From: Vibrio agarivorans
GTDB lineage: Bacteria; Pseudomonadota; Gammaproteobacteria; Enterobacterales; Vibrionaceae
Assembly (NCBI RefSeq): GCF_030409635.1
Contig: NZ_JAUFQF010000002.1
Span: 62,001-126,000 of the forward strand
Direction of reading: 5' to 3'
DNA: 64,000 bases
Below, piece by piece: positions 62,093-64,000 of this stretch (the first letter of the stretch is position 1; every line of letters starts with the position of its first letter). Below the pieces are notes generated by a model. The model made no database searches, had not been told where the DNA came from, and worked only from the letters and a program-made list of their open reading frames with translations. The position numbers were made by a program, and so were the translations under genes.

Positions 62093-62734
62093 TTAAGCCG
62101 TTGCGTAAATGACGCTACCATCTTTAATCAAATCAATAATATCTCTAGCAAGTTCAGGCGGAAGCGCTGGGCATCCCCAACTGCGACCTAAATAGCCATT
62201 CTGCTTTATAAATGACTCTGTGGCGTAATCGGCACCATGAACCACAATATAACGCTCACGCGCTCTATCGTTCTTGCCTTTGCTCAAGCCATCCAAACGC
62301 AATGAATAGCCGTTGCCACCGTAGTAAGTGTCATCCGTTAAAAAAGTGCCTAAAGAGGTTTTACGAGAGTTTACTACGTTAGAAAATTTCGTTGCTGTTT
62401 TACCGCCGCTATTCACACCGTGTGAAACGTAAGTATTATAAACGAGCTTCTGTTTATCTATGTCGATGACAAAGAAACGCTTCTCTGTTGATGGTCGACT
62501 ATAGTCAATAATTGTTAGCAGTGATTTCTTTCTGTTTGTCGCATTGTCATAAGCAATATAGGCATCACGATAAACATCGAAATCTAATAATCCATTAAGC
62601 CCTACCTTGTTGTAAGTATCCTTAATCAAGCTTTCTGATTGAGCTGTTTCCTGTTGCTTGTGAGAACTACTGGCGAACGCCGCCATCGGCAGGGCAAGCA
62701 TCACCCACACCAAAAAATGTGATATTTTTTTCAT
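62093..62734 (-). CDS. L,D-transpeptidase catalytic-domain-like exported protein (YkuD_2)
   Basis: The 213-residue protein has a signal peptide (cleavage near AFA, ~22). A YkuD_2-type domain carries the His of YIVVHGADYATESF and the Cys of GRSWGCPALP (~190). It would act on peptidoglycan in the periplasm. Whether it cross-links or cleaves is not evident. It is monocistronic. Confidence 0.85.
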   Translation of the reverse strand: MKKISHFLVWVMLALPMAAFASSSHKQQETAQSESLIKDTYNKVGLNGLLDFDVYRDAYIAYDNATNRKKSLLTIIDYSRPSTEKRFFVIDIDKQKLVYNTYVSHGVNSGGKTATKFSNVVNSRKTSLGTFLTDDTYYGGNGYSLRLDGLSKGKNDRARERYIVVHGADYATESFIKQNGYLGRSWGCPALPPELARDIIDLIKDGSVIYATA

Positions 62735-63165
62735 TGTCAGTAAAAAGACTTTGGCAATAAAAAGTGAATAAATTTATATATTTAATTAAATATATAATCC
62801 CTCAAACTCCCTTTGATGGGCAATATTAATTATCTACACAAATATGAGCTCACCCTCTATTTAATAGAGGTATTTAACTCATAACCACTTCCGTAGGTTA
62901 ATTAATTGATCGCAATTTGTTACAAGAGCAGATCGGTTTCCTCTGCTGTTTAAGCAGCGAAGAGATAGTATATTATTTGATCTATCAATAAAACTAGAAT
63001 CTCGTAAATTTACGAGTTACTTACAATGGTAAAGCTAGGTAGAATAAGGCCTAAGTGGCAATTTAACACTAGAATTCATAGACCTACAAAGAAACACCAT
63101 CGAATAATATTTATTCAAAAAGTGTGACAAAAGTTGTCATTATACAATCAGTTTCAATATGAAAA
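62735..63165. other. 431-bp AT-rich spacer without recognisable gene
   Basis: It contains the promoter of the YkuD_2 gene and a perfect 14-16 bp palindrome CTCGTAAATTTACGAG at 63001-63016. I see no start codon with a ribosome-binding site and a coding-like frame. A small RNA or regulator site cannot be excluded. Confidence 0.5.
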
Positions 63166-63705
63166 TTAAGGCTTTCTAGCTAGATCTCGCGCAATAATTA
63201 GCGCTAAACCAAAAATCTGTAGGAACAAAGCAATATTGCGATAGTGTGCCACTTTATCTTGCAGTGCATCTATTTGCTCTGCTATCTCGAGATTATTTAA
63301 GTAGTGAGTATCAATCCGCTCTCGATATCCTTGCTGAGCGTTATCAATGGCCATCATAGCTGAGGATAACATCTGTAATGAAAGCTCATTCTCTTTTAAC
63401 CCTGTCCATAATTGCAGCTGAGCAATCAAGGCAGCTTGAGTCTGTTGAGGCAATCCTACACTTCGGCTTAGATGTGAATGCAACAAAAGCGCCTCACGCT
63501 TGCGCTCGAGCGTTTCAACCCCATTCCAATCCAACTGAATAGCATATTGATTCTGAGCCTCTTGCGCACTCAGAACCCCAATACGCTGGTTATAAGACTC
63601 TACCAGCACGCTAGATACCAAAATAGCCAGAATGTTTAATACCAGACCAATGAGAACTAATACCCAAGGAGGCGGGATAAGAGATAAGTGCTTTTGTGGG
63701 TTCAT
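63166..63705 (-). CDS. Hypothetical inner-membrane protein
   Basis: The 179-residue protein has an N-terminal membrane helix (~13-35), a roughly 115-residue helical soluble region rich in Gln/Glu/Leu, and a C-terminal helix (~158-174) ending in RDLARKP. Both termini are probably cytoplasmic with a periplasmic coiled domain. I recognise no family. Confidence 0.65.
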   Translation of the reverse strand: MNPQKHLSLIPPPWVLVLIGLVLNILAILVSSVLVESYNQRIGVLSAQEAQNQYAIQLDWNGVETLERKREALLLHSHLSRSVGLPQQTQAALIAQLQLWTGLKENELSLQMLSSAMMAIDNAQQGYRERIDTHYLNNLEIAEQIDALQDKVAHYRNIALFLQIFGLALIIARDLARKP

Positions 63706-63763
63706 AAGTCGACCGAAGCAACTAATACAATACTTACAGTCTAGACGTCACGATTCCCAGATA

Positions 63764-63795
63764 GCAAAAAGGAGAGCATTCGCTCTCCTTTTTTA
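63764..63795. terminator. Bidirectional terminator
   Basis: The AAGGAGAGC/GCTCTCCTT stem with an ATTC loop has A5 on the left and T6 on the right, 40 bp after the helicase stop. Confidence 0.88.
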
Positions 63796-63833
63796 GTATT
63801 CAACTTGTGTCGAATTCAACTCAGAGTACTCAA

Positions 63834-64000
63834 TTACTCTTGGTTGTCACGGCGACCATGGCCACGCTCGCCACGGTAGTTGCCACGGTTGTCACCGCCA
63901 CGGTTACGGTCAAAACGACGCTCACCATCACGACGACCACGGTTACCATCGCGACCACCTTCACGGTTGCCATCGCGGTTACCACGGTATCCACCGCGAT
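63834..64000 (-). CDS. RGG-rich C-terminal tail, probably of a DEAD-box RNA helicase (5' part outside window)
   Basis: From the right edge 55 codons read to TAA 63834-63836. They give a basic RGG/RDG/GNR-rich tail (RGRRDGERRFDRNRGGDNRG, then RGERGHGRRDNQE). Such tails occur at the end of cold-shock DEAD-box helicases (CsdA/DeaD, RhlE) and help bind RNA. The helicase core is outside the window, so the family is inferred. Confidence 0.65.
   Translation of the reverse strand, partial: RGGYRGNRDGNREGGRDGNRGRRDGERRFDRNRGGDNRGNYRGERGHGRRDNQE

Overview
The window is Vibrionaceae chromosomal DNA, most likely from the smaller chromosome of a marine Vibrio. That placement is an inference. It rests on Vibrio-type proteins throughout (YibL, KdgR, NrdD/NrdG, NirBDC), a sedentary integron with VCR-like attC sites, and the complete 2-aminoethylphosphonate (AEP) locus. 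The first gene (cold-shock protein) and the last (the RGG-rich tail of a DEAD-box helicase) run off the ends. No tRNA, rRNA, CRISPR or prophage was seen.

Layout: 1-8.8 kb is a mixed region with a cold-shock protein, YibL, a DMT transporter, two chemoreceptors, a Gfo/Idh oxidoreductase and a GNAT enzyme. 8.9-19 kb is a uronate catabolic cluster: two KduD paralogues, a heparinase II/III-type lyase, UxaC, an SSS symporter, an RpiB-type isomerase (DhuI-like), KdgF, YgjV and the regulator KdgR. The lyase would release unsaturated uronate inside the cell. KdgF, the isomerase and KduD would carry it to 2-keto-3-deoxygluconate, and UxaC would take the saturated end. KdgK, Eda and the UxaB/UxuB and UxaA/UxuA steps are not in the window. 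Three promoters in the cluster share a TTGTATGACAA-like element. 19-32 kb is housekeeping and small accessory genes: CBS/DUF294 with an exonuclease, anaerobic ribonucleotide reductase with NrdR and FNR sites, an LRR protein kinase, DUF302, YjdM, DUF3297, a HAD hydrolase and a phosphoribosyltransferase/VOC chimera.

32.6-44.3 kb is a compact integron. An intact IntI (43316-44284) reads away from about twelve cassettes separated by attC sites of four sequence classes. Cassettes near the integrase include an OLD-family ATPase/TOPRIM nuclease, an SRA-like/HNH endonuclease, a papain/transglutaminase-like protein and membrane proteins of unknown function. These are candidate anti-phage genes. The distal end holds an RsuA-type pseudouridine synthase and three toxin-antitoxin pairs, with increasingly degraded attC sites.

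44.3-50 kb is nitrite assimilation (nirB-nirD-nirC-cobA) with an FNR box. 49.5-52.5 kb is a reactive-sulfur module: two YeeE/YedE half-transporters and a BigR-type ArsR repressor, divergent from a CoA-disulfide/persulfide reductase with a rhodanese domain. 52.5-62 kb is the AEP locus. The ABC transporter phnSTU, the regulator phnR and a DMT transporter are on the minus strand, divergent from phnW-pbfA-phnX. PhnF-like operators (TGGT-N4-ACCA) lie in its promoters. The window closes with an L,D-transpeptidase-like protein, a small membrane protein and the helicase tail.
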